Of a stretch of DNA of 64,000 nucleotides, positions 33,954 to 46,188 are shown in pieces (positions within the stretch are counted from its first letter, which is position 1; the number at the start of each line of letters is the position of its first letter). Both the position numbers and the translations under genes were made by a program. The DNA is from Halichoerus grypus (lineage: Eukaryota; Chordata; Mammalia; Carnivora; Phocidae). The notes under the pieces were generated by a model. It was not told the origin of the DNA, made no database searches, and saw only the letters and a program-made list of their open reading frames with translations. The DNA is taken from NCBI RefSeq assembly GCF_964656455.1, contig NC_135716.1, forward strand, positions 106,920,389 to 106,984,388, in the 5' to 3' direction.

Positions 33954-34087
33954 AGAAGCTGCTCTCATTTAGTAACCTTCCTTTTACCATGCAAGCAGCA
34001 GGGGAAAGTAATTAAATTTAATAGAAGCTGCCCTCATTTTGAAGCCACTTCTATTTAAAACCACAGGGGGAGGTAATTAAATTTAAT
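33954..34087. repeat. Imperfect tandem duplication, two units of 69 and 65 bp
   Basis: Unit 1 at 33954-34022 and unit 2 at 34023-34087 both open with AGAAGCTGC(T/C)CTCATTT and both close with GTAATTAAATTTAAT, preceded by a CAG-GGG motif. The middles have diverged. I know no transposon of this structure. Old tandem duplication is the simplest reading. Confidence 0.8.
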
Positions 34088-35339
34088 GGAAACAGTAGCT
34101 TCTACACAAAGATACATGGTACTTCTGTATAGATGATTATGATGTCACAAAAAGAGGAATAATATATTACTAGTACTGAGAAATTACCAGCTGGAGCAAG
34201 TGAGCCTATTTTATTGTTAACATCTTCACTAATAAAAAAAGAGGGAAAAATAGAACTGAGTATACAATAGAGACTTTGCTCCTATAAAATGCAATCAGAC
34301 ATTCACAGCAAGTTAGTTTTTAAAAAATAGTAATAAATTAAAAATAAGGTATAAAATATATTGTGGAAAAAGCCAATGCAGAATTTATGAATGAACTCCT
34401 GTTTTTCAATATAGTCTTTATCCTGTATCTAAAACTACCACAGTTGTAAGTTGAAGACATCATTTTTGTACATGCTTATTACAATAATTTTGAATATATT
34501 AAGTGTGCACACTAATATTTATCTAGAAAACTACAGTTATTCTCTGTATTTTTTGTATCTATTCAGTTTGAAGTAAACACATAGACACACAGGAAGACAA
34601 AGAGAATGCCAGCTCTGAAGCTTTGAATAAAAGAAGTGAAGGCCTAAAACATAGAAGGAATTACAAAGGGGCAATGTGAATGAAAATGGATGTGACTGAG
34701 GGAAATATAATGAACAAGGAAAGGACATGTAATTAGTATAGAAAATTTGTTATTAAGGAAAACTAAACTGAGTTATGGGAGAACTGTGTATGAAGAGATT
34801 ATTCTGCCAAATTTGTAATACTTACCATTTTAGAAAACACCAGGATATTCTGCTTTTTAACAAGTAGAGGTGAACTAATAAGAAAAACAAGTATTACCTG
34901 GTTGGAGTAACCTGTCAGTCACTCATGCTATCAGATAAAGCAGTATTCTAGATAATTTAAATCAGCTTTTAATTATATGGCTGTATAATGTACTTTGTTT
35001 ACATAAGCTGCATTTTTTACACATACACACATATTCATAGTGTTTAGATTCACTAAACACAAATAATTTAGTAACCAAAGTATTCAACAATTTAGTGTAC
35101 TATGGGCCTGCCACTTTTGTTTTTCACCTTTAGGGAATGTAGCAGGAGCTCATTCTTTTATATGTGAGATTATAGAAGCGTGGGAAAAAAGTCGTGATGC
35201 TCTGTGACTAAGAGGAGAATGCATAAAAGGGCAAAAATTAGTTGTTCTCTCATCTGTGATCAATTTTTGCCTTATATGAAGGGTGTCTGGATCAAAGAAG
35301 ACTATGGAGAGGGTAGGAAATTTGATGTAGGCCAATAAG
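34088..35339. other. Unique AT-rich intronic sequence
   Basis: Nothing recognised. Confidence 0.5.
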
Positions 35340-35800
35340 ATGGCCAGTTTTGCAGGTAGAGGGAATAGAGTTGAGCAGTCAGAGAGGCCTGCAGGTACAA
35401 GGTGTATTTTTGGGAACAGTTAGTAGCTGATGTAAAGCACATTTTTTTCAAGCTCTTTTGAACATATGTTTCCCCATAAAACTTACATAGGCAGAATGTT
35501 TGAATCAGTAACATCTCTCCTTATATGTCAAGAATCCTTGGGTGGAAATGAAGCAGTACGAAGTTGGCAAAGATGATGGGAGCAATTCAGAAGCTCAGGG
35601 TGCTAGAAGGGGCAGTGGGAAACATATGAATAATTTGGTGAAAACCTCAGCATTGGGGCTGACCTTAGGAGGCTGACTGGAAATGTGTTCGTTACCATAT
35701 TCTGGAGGCCAGTTACCTAGAACTAGCTTGCCATGATAAAGAATGTCAATTATTTCAGGAAGTCATGTTTTTAAGGAAGTGGAGTAACAGGATTAAATAT
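35340..35800 (-). mobile_element. Possible diverged L2 fragment, antisense
   Basis: GGTAGAGGGAATAGAGTTGAGC near 35355 and GCCATGATAAAGAATGTCAATTATTTCAGGAAGTCATG near 35730 resemble reversed L2 blocks. The middle is not clearly L2. Confidence 0.4.
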
Positions 35801-35861
35801 AAAAATTGGAATTTTGTAGAATTCTAATGGGGAAGAAGTTACAATGTAGGGATAGATACAG

Positions 35862-36000
35862 TCTTTCATTTATTTAATAAATATTTATTGGGCTTTTGTA
35901 ATATACCAGGTGACGGGAATATACAAATGAGTAAGAGACAGTTCCTGCCCTCAAGGAGCTAATAGTCTAGTGGAGGAGACAGGTATAAAAATCAAATGCT
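35862..36000 (-). mobile_element. L2 LINE 3' end, antisense
   Basis: TTTATTTAATAAATATTTATTGGGCTTTTGTAATATACCAGG, then TACAAATGAGTAAGAGACAG and CCTGCCCTCAAGGAGCTAATAGTCTAGTGG are the reversed L2 terminus. Confidence 0.92.
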
Positions 36001-36884
36001 TGGTGTAAAGACTCAAGGCCCCAGTCTTGAGTCCTTTCTTTGGTTTCCAAAATTCTGTGGTAGCTTTTGTTGGTCCATGGATATGGCCTAGCTCAGCTAT
36101 GGGAACATTCTTTTCTCTCAGAAGCTTAGCCTCTGTAACAGCCCTTGGGTGGCTCTGGACACCCACAGTGGTGTTCTTGTCTTAAGCATGTCTAGCCTGT
36201 AGAAGCTAGAACAGAAGTGGACTGAATCTGAAGATTGACATTTTCTGAGTGCTGTGTTTGGGCACTGTCACCAAGTTGGATATCCCTCCCTGTTTATTAA
36301 AGTTCTACTATTTTTATGAATGTAGAATAGGAAAGAGGATTCTGTTCTTGCTCAATTCTCTGTCGTCTCATCCAATATCTCTTCATGGCCAGTCTTTGCC
36401 ATGCAGTCTTGAACATATCCTTTTCTCAGTATCCCAGCTCATGAATCATTTTAGACCCCTCCTTTGCTTCCCTCTGCACATATGAGGACTTGTAGCCAGC
36501 TATCTTAAAACACAAGGGGCTACAACCTACTCTGGAATGTACTGGCTGAAAAAACAGATATCTGAATAGGTTTTAGCTAATCCTAGAATGGGAAAAAAAT
36601 AATTAAAAAGTTTGTTTTTGCAGCAGAGGGTGCCGTGGAGAGGATGAGAGACCTAGAGAAATCAGTGACCTCACTAAGATAAAGGTGGAAGGGTATTGAG
36701 ATCAACAAAGCAGGGGCATATGGTTGAGAAATATAGAAATATTTAGAATGTAGATCTGATGAGACTTTGTGGCTTAGCTTCAGTAACTCATAACCCTGAT
36801 TTAATCTGTGCTACTCTGTTTAAAACCTTTTAAAGTATCCTTACCCTTTTTGAATAAATTCTAACTTATTTGTGTGCGCAACTA
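36001..36884. other. Unassigned moderate-GC intronic sequence
   Basis: 36010-36490 is richer in G+C than its surroundings and includes a 71-residue open frame on the minus strand (35951-36166) with no domain I recognise, running into L2 at its 3' end. It could be an ancient unclassified repeat or unique DNA. Confidence 0.4.
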
Positions 36885-36998
36885 GATAGTAGATTCCATG
36901 AGAGTAGGAGGATTGCTATTTTGCCCTTGTTTGTATTCTTAGCCTCACTGTAGTATTAGCATAGAGTAGGTGCTCAGTAATTATTTGTTGAATTCTTG
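36885..36998 (+). mobile_element. L2 LINE 3' end, sense
   Basis: TAGATTCCATGAGAGTAGGAGG, CTTAGCCTCACTGTAGTATTAGCATAGAGTAGGTGCTCAGTAATTATTTGTTGAATTC matches the L2 terminus. Confidence 0.9.
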
Positions 36999-37500
36999 AT
37001 AAAGATAAAGATAAGAAGGAGAATCAGTAAGGGAAGTCAAATGTTTTTATTTTGAATATTTGGATATATATTAATATAGGGAGAGAAAAAAAGGATTAAG
37101 GAAGAGTAGGTTTTCAGATCAATTTGAGATAGCTACGGCAAACTCATATGTAAATTTGCAATAAGGAGAGGAAAAATATAATTCTACAACTCAGGAAAAA
37201 TACTGGGGGTTGATCTGCACATTTGGGACTTGTTAAGTATTTTGATTTTTGTAGCCATAGGAAAGGATGAGATTTCCAAGAATAGGACATCAAATCAGAA
37301 AGGAGGAGAGTTAACCAGATGCCTAAGAAAATATTGGGCTTAGGAAAATGTGTGTCACAAAGAAACATATTTTGAGATTTAAAAATTATAAATAACTTTC
37401 TCCAACAGAGTAAGCTGGAACTGTAAAATGGTGTGCCTGAGAAGAAAAGGGTGGGTGGCATTCCTGGGCAGTGTTCTGTGGCTCCTGGAGATATCTAGAT
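36999..37500. other. Unique intronic sequence
   Basis: A 105-residue open frame on the minus strand at 37144-37461 has no recognisable domain, and no conserved splice context was seen. Probably chance. Confidence 0.5.
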
Positions 37501-37722
37501 CAGTAGTGCCCAGTAGAACTTTCTGTGAACTGGAGTAGAACTGTCTTTAGTAGAAATATTCTATGTGTTTTTTTAGCATGATTGCCACTGGCCACCCATG
37601 GCTACTAGGCACCTTAATTATGGCTACTGTAACTGAAGAACTGAATATTTGATTTTATTTAACTTTTATTAATCTAAATGTAAATAGTTGTATGCAGTTA
37701 GAGGCTGTGATTTGGACAGCAT
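37501..37722 (+). mobile_element. hAT-Charlie non-autonomous element (MER1 group)
   Basis: CAGTAGTGCCCAGTAGAACTTTCTG at the left end, GCCACTGGCCACCCATGGCTACTAGGCACC, TGGCTACTGTAACTGAAGAACTGAATATTTGATTTTATTTAA in the body, and TTTGGACAGCATCA near the right end. The layout is that of a short hAT MITE. I could not fix the subfamily by eye. Confidence 0.85.
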
Positions 37723-38169
37723 CACCCTACAGGGATATGTTTGAGTTGCTAACATGACGTTCATCCATCTGTCACTAATGGGATTCTCATCAGTGGAGTG
37801 AGTGGCTAGGGTAAGGCCAAACCATGTTCACACACATCACACATATACATCATACACTGGCTCTCTCAAAAAATGAAGAGTAAAGGGTAGATTTGTAACA
37901 TAGTAATGGTTGTAAAACCAAAATTAACAACGACGTGGTATGGAGGAGGTAAGTGACTATTATTCTCTAGGAGTATTAAAAATAATCATGCTCTAGGAAT
38001 TAATAAAAGAATTTAGTAATGTGGTCAGATTTAAGATAAAGATGGAAACTTCTGAGGTTTTCTATGTATTACCCATAACTAGTTGGTGGTTGCGATGGAC
38101 AATCCTTAAATTTATTATATTTTAAGGTACCCCAAATCATCGAGGACATGTTGAATCACTCAATAGGTG
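37723..38169. other. Unique intronic sequence
   Basis: Nothing recognised. Confidence 0.5.
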
Positions 38170-39345
38170 GTATAAGAGGCAGTTGTTTTGTTATTTGGAA
38201 AAAAGAAATCACTTTATATTTTCATCTCACAGATGCTAAAGGATGTTTCATGTATATTAAAGAGCTAAATGAAATAAATGAAACAGCCAAAGTCCACTAG
38301 ATATGGAAGTGACTTTTTTTTTTTTTTTGAGGTTTGGATGGGGAAAGAGATGATAAGCTAAAAAGTAGCTGAAGAAATCAGTAAGCTTTGCATTAAAAAA
38401 GCTTCTGTATGTGGAAAGAAATCATGAAATTAAAAGACAACAGCAGGGTACTATATTGCTGTGTGTTTAAGAGATTCAAAAAGATTAGGAGCTCAGTGGA
38501 TAATTGGCAAAGTATGATTAAGAAATCTTTGAAAATATTCAACTGTAACAGCCAACAAAATATAAGTTATATAAAAAGTGTACTAATTTCTTGATTACTG
38601 ACGTTACTGCAGTTCAGTGGGGAGATTTTTGAGCCCTAGCAATGGAGTGGCAAGACACCCATTTCTCATTCTCAGACCTCAAGAAGAGTGGAAATGATTG
38701 CTGCATTTAAGGAAAGGATTGCACCAATAAGTACAAAGAGCCTTAAAGCAAACATACCCTTTCCATATTAATTTAACTTCCTGAAATAGATTATGCAGAA
38801 GACTTAAAAATTATGGACAACCTGAATCTGTTTCTCAAATTATTAGAATATAACAGCAAACAAATTGAATAGAACCTAGTCATCTACTATTAAGGAAATA
38901 AGGAGATGAGTACTATATATGCAATACATATGACTTATATTTATATATATGCATATGATTTTATATTTATATATAGATAGATAAACTTAAATATATTTAG
39001 AAAATATATATTTAACATGTATGATATTTTACACACACACACATAATGGTAAATTGTGGCATATTTAATTCTATCTGGATATTAAAATGATCTTCACCAC
39101 AGTGTTTTTTAGTAACACACGAATCCTCACATTAAAATGTTCACTGAAAAATGCCAGGAAACAAAATTGCATGTAGAACATTATCTCCACTGAATATAAA
39201 GAATGCAGAGAAAGAAGATGAGATTAAAATATAGTAAAATAGCTATGATATCTAGGCGATGGGCGAACAGATACTTTTTTCAGGCTTATAATTTTCTGTT
39301 CTAAATTTTCTATAATGGAAGCATATTATGAATGATTTGAAAAAT
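38170..39345 (+). mobile_element. Old L1 (L1M/HAL1-like) ORF2 end and 3' UTR, sense
   Basis: ATTAAAGAGCTAAATGAAATAAATGAAAC near 38257, AGCTTCTGTATGTGGAAAGAAATC near 38400, GGCAAAGTATGATTAAGAAATC near 38507 and a 3' UTR-like region with CAGGAAACAAAATTGCATG near 39155 and TAATTTTCTGTTCTAAATTTTCTATAATGGAAGCATATTATG near 39290. Heavily diverged, with a central part (38590-38740) that is not clearly L1. Includes AT-rich low complexity at 38920-39045 and a short CA run. Confidence 0.65.
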
Positions 39346-41289
39346 AATGAAGTAAGAAATGGAGAAATGGAAAGAATAAAATATGAATACTAGGATAAGT
39401 GGTAAAAATCAGATTTTAGACTCCAACTGTGATTTTAGATAAATTAATCTTTTTTAGTCTTACTTTTTTGTAAACTAGGATTAAAAACTTAATAGGATTG
39501 ATATGAAAAACAACAATAATGTAGGAGAGGATGCTTTGTAATTTATGAAACATTAGTAAGCATTTAATGGTGTTATAGTGATTATTTAAAAGAGTTAGAT
39601 ATGTCACACATAATGGAATTGACTGGAAAACTTCAGTGTAGCCTTAGAATGTAGAATACCAGAGGGAATATTTCTTGTCTAAGTTACACAGAGTTTATGT
39701 AGTTCCATAGCTGTGTAGAAATATTGTACAGGATTTCTAAACATCATGACATAAGAAAAAAACATTTTAAAGACAGGAAAAAATGCATCTCTGGGGTAAA
39801 TCTTTACTGTAAGATACTAGTGAATTTAGAGGTAAAATTCACAACTTCTTTTCGTCATATTTTCTCCTTATCGCTACCAGTTCAACCTTCTTATCATGCC
39901 AAAGTGATTTGATTTCTGTATTATCATATTTTGCACCTGTCTTAGACCCTGTAATAAATTCTAAACATCAAGGGTTAACGTGGAACCTTTTTAACATCAT
40001 GTCTCTCTGTCCCCCTTTCAGTTCCAGAGGCAATAGTGGGATATGTTTAGTACATATATGAAATTGGAAGGTAATTCAATTGAATAACTTGAGAAAAGGG
40101 AGTGTCAAATTCTGAAAAAGAAATGGTACATATAGTTCATTAAGATCAAAAAGTAAAAATGTGATATGAAAGTTTTAGACAATGATGTAAATTAATACAT
40201 AAAAATATAGATTGGTCAGATTTATGGTTATACTTCTATGGCAAGAATATAAATTACATTTTTGGAATATGAACATTGCTAATCAGGGATTAGTATTTTA
40301 ATTGCAGAGCCAACCAAACCCATTCAGTGACACCTGTTATATTTAGATTATTATTATGGAGATGAACTTCCAGGACATACATGAAATTTATTCCTCCTTT
40401 TTGCTTGGCTTCGTCACGTGTTAGGAATTCTGTCACTAGATGGTGATGTTGAGTTGCACAGTTTATGTTTCTGGCTTTTTTTCTGGTGTGTGTAATAGTA
40501 ATTGTAGGTGTGCCATAAACACAGCCATTTTATACAGAGTTAAACAAAGTATAACTATATAGGCTTGGAAAATAGTTTTAAGAGATACAACCACATTCTA
40601 AATATTATTTAAGTCAAAAGGTTAACATTGCTTTAATGTGCTTGTTTCTTTACTTTAGACTCATTAGACTTCGAGAGGTGGAAGAAATACAAATAACAAT
40701 CTAAACTTTTCATTAAAGACTCAGGTCTTAAGGAGAGATTCAGAGACATTTAAAAGAGGTATTTTCCACTTATTCTCTTCTAGACGTGTTAGTCTAAAAA
40801 GTACATCTTTAATTTCACTTCTCTGTTAATATCCAGTGGTAATGGGACTGTTTACCAACTGATCTAAGGGTTGTGTTACTCCTGGTACCTAGCTGCTTAT
40901 TGTTATAATAATGTTTTTAGTTATATTAAGATTGCATCCCTTCCTAAGCATAATGGATAAACTACACTGGTATTTCTTTAAGTGGTAGTTCTACATGAAC
41001 TGGAGTAAAAACTGTTTCTATGTAGTTTTGTCTATCTGAATAAGACTTGAAGATAAGAATATTAACATTATCCTACTTAATCTTATTTTTGTAGGTGAAT
41101 TTGTGTGTATGCATATGTTATGTATGTGTAAATGTGTGTGGTTGTATATGTAATTGTGTACTTTCTATCTCTATCTCTCTCTCTGTCTAAATCTTCCCTT
41201 CCCAGTCAGGGAAATCTTGCAGTATGATAGTATTTTGAATTTGGAGATCCTATGCTTTTTAGACGTATCTATTAGGATTACAAAGACTT
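39346..41289. other. Unique AT-rich intronic sequence
   Basis: No gene. GT-rich low complexity at 41098-41150 and TCTC at 41165-41187. Confidence 0.5.
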
Positions 41290-41610
41290 ATGTACAAGAG
41301 GGTTCAATGAAATTCTTTTATAATAGTAAAAAAAGGAAAAGGGGAGGAGAAGACAACCTAAGTATTTATGAATAGTGAGTTGGATAATTTAAAAAATGAA
41401 TGTAAGGCATGAAAAAATTTGAAATGTCATTGAAGTAAAATATAAGATGAGGAAGTATTAACAAAATACTTCTAGTAAAATCATCAGATTGTTAAATAGT
41501 ATGGAAAGTAAATACATTTTTTTTCAAAAATCTGGATGTGTTATATAATGCCGTCAATGATTACAGATGGCTTAACATTTCATACATATTTTTTTGCTTT
41601 CAAAGTTTTC
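41290..41610 (+). mobile_element. Probable old L1 3' region, sense
   Basis: TTTTATAATAGTAAAAAAAGG near 41318, GACAACCTAAGTATTTATGAATAG near 41352 and GAGTTGGATAATTTAAAAAATGAATGTAAGG near 41379 follow the order of the 3' end of old L1 elements. Diverged. Confidence 0.55.
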
Positions 41611-43809
41611 AAAAATAGACATTATAATCATAAATACCATGTATATGTGTGTATCTGTGTTTGTTTTCTAACTATATGAAAAGTTTGACCTGTGAGATTA
41701 GATTCAGAAGCAATGTGTTAGTTTTCTATTTTAATCAGATTTCTTGATCCTTCATAATTATATTTCTCCAAGTCTTCTTTCACTAAAGGGATCAGCAAGT
41801 ATCTCTCTAGAAAGTTACCCCTCCCCCCCACCACGTCAGCAAATTACAAGAGTGTCCTCTTCTATGCAGAGGAGAATATTTTGTCTTTATCATTTCTTTT
41901 ATAAAGAGGCACATATTCCACCATACCCACAGTAGGTTCCTGCATTTGGTCATCTAACATATGCGTGTGGTGACCAAGCTGAATATCTTAAGATTTTGTG
42001 GAATCTAGACACAAAATTATGCTATCACTTTTTCTAGATAATGATGATATGACTACTGTAATAAATAGTACTGGAATACAGCTTAGAAAATGTAGGTTAG
42101 GTATTAGGGAAATGATTAATTACCTAAAAATATATGAAATTAATTGCATTTGATTATATATTCTATGTAATTAAGTTTATGCAATTTGTGTAATATGAAT
42201 ATATGTATATATACATACACATATTTTATACACGTATACATATGGGTACACACAAACATATGTTTGGTATCATCTATTTACAGTATAAATTACGGATGTT
42301 ATTTTCATTCACTTCAGGGGCAAATGAAAGCAAGATTTGTCATTTAATTTTGGATGGACCAAAGATATTTTAATTTTTCACTATTCATGGCAAATAGGAG
42401 GGAAGTCCTGTATTAATTCTCAGTAATGTTTATTAATAAAATTAAATATATGCTTAGCATTAATACTTCTGAATTATTTATGGATTTGGTAGTGATTGGT
42501 ATATATGAATTTGGAACTATGTTGATTTACAAATCTTTTTCTCTACTTTGAATTTTAATTAGAACTTGAATATGAGAAATATTGATCATGTACTTATCAA
42601 TGATAAAATTTTTTGAAACAACAGCACAGATGAAATCAGGCATAGGTTAATTTAATTATATATTTATAAAATGCATTATCATATTCATTAGTCTAAACAT
42701 TTGTTCATTTAACCTGGTGCCTACTATGTACTAGACACTATTTAAAAGGAGTATTTATAGAAGTATTTAAAAGGAGTATTTAAAATTGTAACTACCATTT
42801 TATGACAACTCAGTAACTTTAGAATGATAAAGCCAGAAAAGAAAATATGAATCACTGGTAAAGTGGATGTTTATATTTAAAACAACAAATTAACAGCAGT
42901 ATACATAAATAGAATTTAGCCATGCTAACAAAAAAAATTGCATTTTCCCCTTAGTAGCTTAAGACTGTGTATTAAAGACTAGAAAGGAAGGGATACAGCT
43001 TTTGTTTTGCTACCAAGGAAAAGTGCAGAGCTAAGTCTTACTCTAGAATGCTTATCATTTTAGATACAGACTTTGAATGAGCAGCTAATAGCTAAAATTA
43101 TTTAGGAGATAAAAATTGGTACTGTGAGGATTAGCTTTAATTTTAAGTATCCATAATTGAAGTGCCACATTATGATTTTAATGTTATGATAATCTTGTTA
43201 ACAAGCTGTTGTGTATATACTATCATATTTTAATGTAGTTGCAAAGCTTAAGTAAACCATAAAGTAAATTGCTTTTTGAATCAGGCTTTTACAAGTGGAA
43301 AATTAGTGGTTTACATGTTTTGAATACATATTTTGTAATTATGCTTGGCATTTTCTACAACTTAAGAAGAATAATAGAATGGGTTTATAGATAATACATT
43401 ATTGTTCATAACACATTGGCATCTTTTGTTATTGCCCATTCTAATTAGCTTGGGTTTATTCCACATGTACTATAAAATAATAACTGATTCTATTTCTTTT
43501 TCTGTAATAGTCTTCTCTTCTGGAAGATATACATTGTAGTTTAGTTATGCTATTTCTCATTTCTCAATTATCAGCACATTAACTTTTAACAGAAAATTAA
43601 TACCTTTTCTTATCTAGTATTTGTACAGGTTATTATGATATATACTGAATTACAGCCATTGGGAGTGTTTGGGTTTATTAATCTTTGGGGAAGGGAAAAA
43701 GTGTCTTATTCTGATAATTGGTGAAGATAGTAAGTTAGACTTTTTTCTGACTTTGTTACTTCAGTTGACAAATAACAAAGCATGGCAATTCGATAGTCTA
43801 AAATAGAAA
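41611..43809. other. Unique AT-rich intronic sequence
   Basis: AT/CA low complexity at 42195-42260. A short direct repeat TATTTAAAAGGAGTATTTA occurs at about 42739 and 42763. No gene seen. Confidence 0.5.
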
Positions 43810-43820
43810 TAAGCACACTT

Positions 43821-44037
43821 GTGGGGCACCCAGGTGACTCAGTCGGTTAAGCCTCTGACTCTTGGTTTCAGCTCAGGTCGTGATCTCAGGGTCCTGGGAT
43901 GGAGCCCCATGGCAGGCTCTGCGCTCAGCAGGGGGTCTGCTTGAGATTTCTCTCTTCCTCTCCCTCTGCCCCTCCCCCCTGCTCATGCTCTCCTTCTCTC
44001 AAAGAAATAAACAAAATATTTTTTTTAAAAAAAGAAG
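43821..44037 (+). mobile_element. Older CAN-SINE, sense
   Basis: GGGGCACCCAGGTGACTCAGTCGG head, CTCTTGGTTTCAGCTCAGGTCGTGATCTCAGGG, CAGCAGGGGGTCTGCTTGAG, CT-rich block, and A-rich tail. Flanks AAGCACACTT (43811-43820) and AAGCAAACTT (44038-44047) form the target duplication. Confidence 0.95.
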
Positions 44038-44127
44038 AAGCAAACTTCTACATAAATGTCCATATAGTAAATACTTTCCACTTTCTGGTACATACAGTCT
44101 CTGTTGTTGTTATTCAGTTACGCTGAT

Positions 44128-44268
44128 GTAGTGCAAAACCAGACACATAGACAATATGTGAACTAATATGTGTGGCTGCATTGGTGTGGCTGTGTTCTAA
44201 TAAAATGTTACAGAAACAAGCAGCCAGGTGGATTTGTCCCATGGGTCATAGTTTATTGACCTCTGGTT
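44128..44268 (+). mobile_element. hAT-Charlie element, 3' half
   Basis: AGACACATAGACAATATGTGAACTAATATG, GGCTGTGTTCTAATAAAATGTTACAGAAACAAGCAGCC, and the end GTCCCATGGGTCATAGTTTATTGACCTCTG. The reverse-complement terminal repeat (CAGGGGTCA-type) is at the right end only, so the left half is missing. Confidence 0.85.
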
Positions 44269-44307
44269 AAGAGCAGACTTGACGTAAATCAATTAAAATA
44301 AATTTCA

Positions 44308-44467
44308 GGTGCGCCTGGGTGGCTCAGTCAGTTAAGTGTCTGCCTTTGGCTCAGGTCATGATCTCAGGGTGGTGGGATCGAGCCCCGCATTGGGCTCCCT
44401 GCCCAGCAGGGAGTCTGCTTCTCCCTCTCTCTACTCATGCTATCTCTCTCAAAAAAATAAATAAAAT
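44308..44467 (+). mobile_element. CAN-SINE, sense
   Basis: GCGCCTGGGTGGCTCAGTCAG head, CAGGTCATGATCTCAGGG, GGGATCGAGCCCCGCATTGG, short CT-rich block and AAATAAAATAAAATAAA tail. Perfect 13-bp target duplication AAAATAAATTTCA at 44295-44307 and 44468-44480. Confidence 0.97.
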
Positions 44468-44480
44468 AAAATAAATTTCA

Positions 44481-45906
44481 AAAAACAATTTGGTAAATAC
44501 GTTAACGAATTTGTGATTGTCTCTGATAGATTAATACTGAGAAATAGTACGAAGCTCTTCCAATTTTATTAACAAAGATGACTATAGAACATTTACTGAG
44601 TGTCATTATTTCCCAGTTTCTGGGCTATTCCTTGAAATTGAAGAAGTTGCACTTCCTAGATTACTCATTCAAGTAAACAAGCATAATTCACAGATAAATC
44701 ACCAATTGCAATTGTAAAATCACCAACATGCAACCAATATGAGGTCTTGGTGTCAGTGCCACTGAATCAATTAAAATTAATTTGTTGTGTTTATGGTTTA
44801 GAGTTAAAATGTGGACTAACCACTGAAGAACCATCTACATTATGAAACAGTATAATGTTACTCTTCATTTTGGCACTAGTTTGCCACAGTGTGGTACCTA
44901 TAAAAATACAACACTGTGATATCTTAGTTTGTTAATTATTCTTATAAATGTGTGAAGAATCATGGCATCTACTAAAGTTACATACATGATATCTGATATT
45001 GATTGGAAAATATTGTGATATGTTCCATGAGCCATTATTTTAACTCCTTTATAAAGTTTTATACCCATGGAACCATCAAAGGAACTGCCTTCATTTCAAA
45101 AATTTAACCAATCTATAGATCTGTGAATTATAAATAATTGATTTTCTTCTAGTCCACAAATAACTTTTTTTAGTATTAAATGAGATGCCATATGGGATAC
45201 TCTGAGGTCTTTTTAAAAAATGCTCTTGATGTTTAAATTTCAGTCATCCAAATGTTTTCCAAAGAACCTCCTAAGAAAATTAGTTTAATTTAGTACATTT
45301 CCTAACTTTTAGCCCTACAGTTCTCTCCCATTTTAAGGGCCATTATTTTGGAATGCAAATAGAAGAAATAATAGTCATTTTATTTTGAAATCTTCCATAA
45401 TATCAACTTTCATCAAGTTTTAGTGCAAATGGGTGTTTGTCATTGGACTACAGAAGTAATACTTTTAATGGATATCAGTGCTGTTTACAGACCAATCATC
45501 TTGCCAATATCTTCCTCTATCTTTCAGGAGACTTTAGAAAAATCTTTTTATTTTCATTATTATTTTTTAAGATGGGAAAGAAAAATGATTTACAATAAGG
45601 TTAAATTACTTACTGGTATTATATTTGTCATTGTCATATTTTCCCCCCATATTTCATTTTTCCTTCATCCCCTTAGAAATTATTTATAATTTCATATTCT
45701 GTGAGAGAATATTGCTTGAGACATTTCTCACCCAGGGGTAAGAATTGTGTTGAAATTTAAACAGTTTGGATGAAAAAGCTGTTTTGCAGATCAGATTTTT
45801 TCTTTTTAAAAGAGCGAAACAAGTATAAGATTTTTTTCCATGCAAAGAAAAAACTTACTGGGTTTGACACATAATTATAATTAAATGACTGTGAATAAAA
45901 TATATT
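44481..45906. other. Unique AT-rich intronic sequence
   Basis: The 88-residue open frame at 45423-45689 has no recognisable domain. Nothing else seen. Confidence 0.5.
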
Positions 45907-45914
45907 AATAATTT

Positions 45915-46180
45915 ATTATTTTTTCTTTTTCAGTTTTTATTTAAATTCCAGTTAGTTAACATACAGTGTAATATGAGCTGCAGGTGTAGAATTTAGTGAT
46001 TCATCACTTACATACAATACCCAGTGCTCATCACAAGTGCACTCCTTAATACGCATCACCCATTTATCCTATGCACCCACCCACCCCTCCTCTGGCAACC
46101 CTCAGTTTATCCTTTAGAGTTAAGAGTCTGTCTTATGGTTTGCCACATGGCTTGAAAAAAAGAGAGAGAGGCAAACCACA
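45915..46180 (-). mobile_element. Carnivore L1 3' UTR, antisense, with a short inverted 5' piece
   Basis: 45915-46143 is a reversed L1 3' UTR (TTTAAATTCCAGTTAGTTAACATACAGTG, CCAGTGCTCATCACAAGTGC, CAACCCTCAGTTTATCC, AGAGTCTGTCTTATGGTTTGCC). After a short junction, GAAAAAAAGAGAGAGAGGCAAACCAC at 46154-46179 is the sense-strand L1 sequence that should precede the same region. TGGTTTGCC and GGCAAACCA are reverse complements. Short flanking repeats AATAATTT at 45907-45914 and 46181-46188 may be the target duplication. Confidence 0.78.
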
Positions 46181-46188
46181 AATAATTT

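Noticed and set aside
40640..40710. Exon-like stretch after TTTACTTTAG (CTCATTAGACTTCGAGAGGTGG...)
   Set aside because: It has a plausible acceptor but no donor at a sensible distance, stops in frame, and no match to the DPYD peptide.
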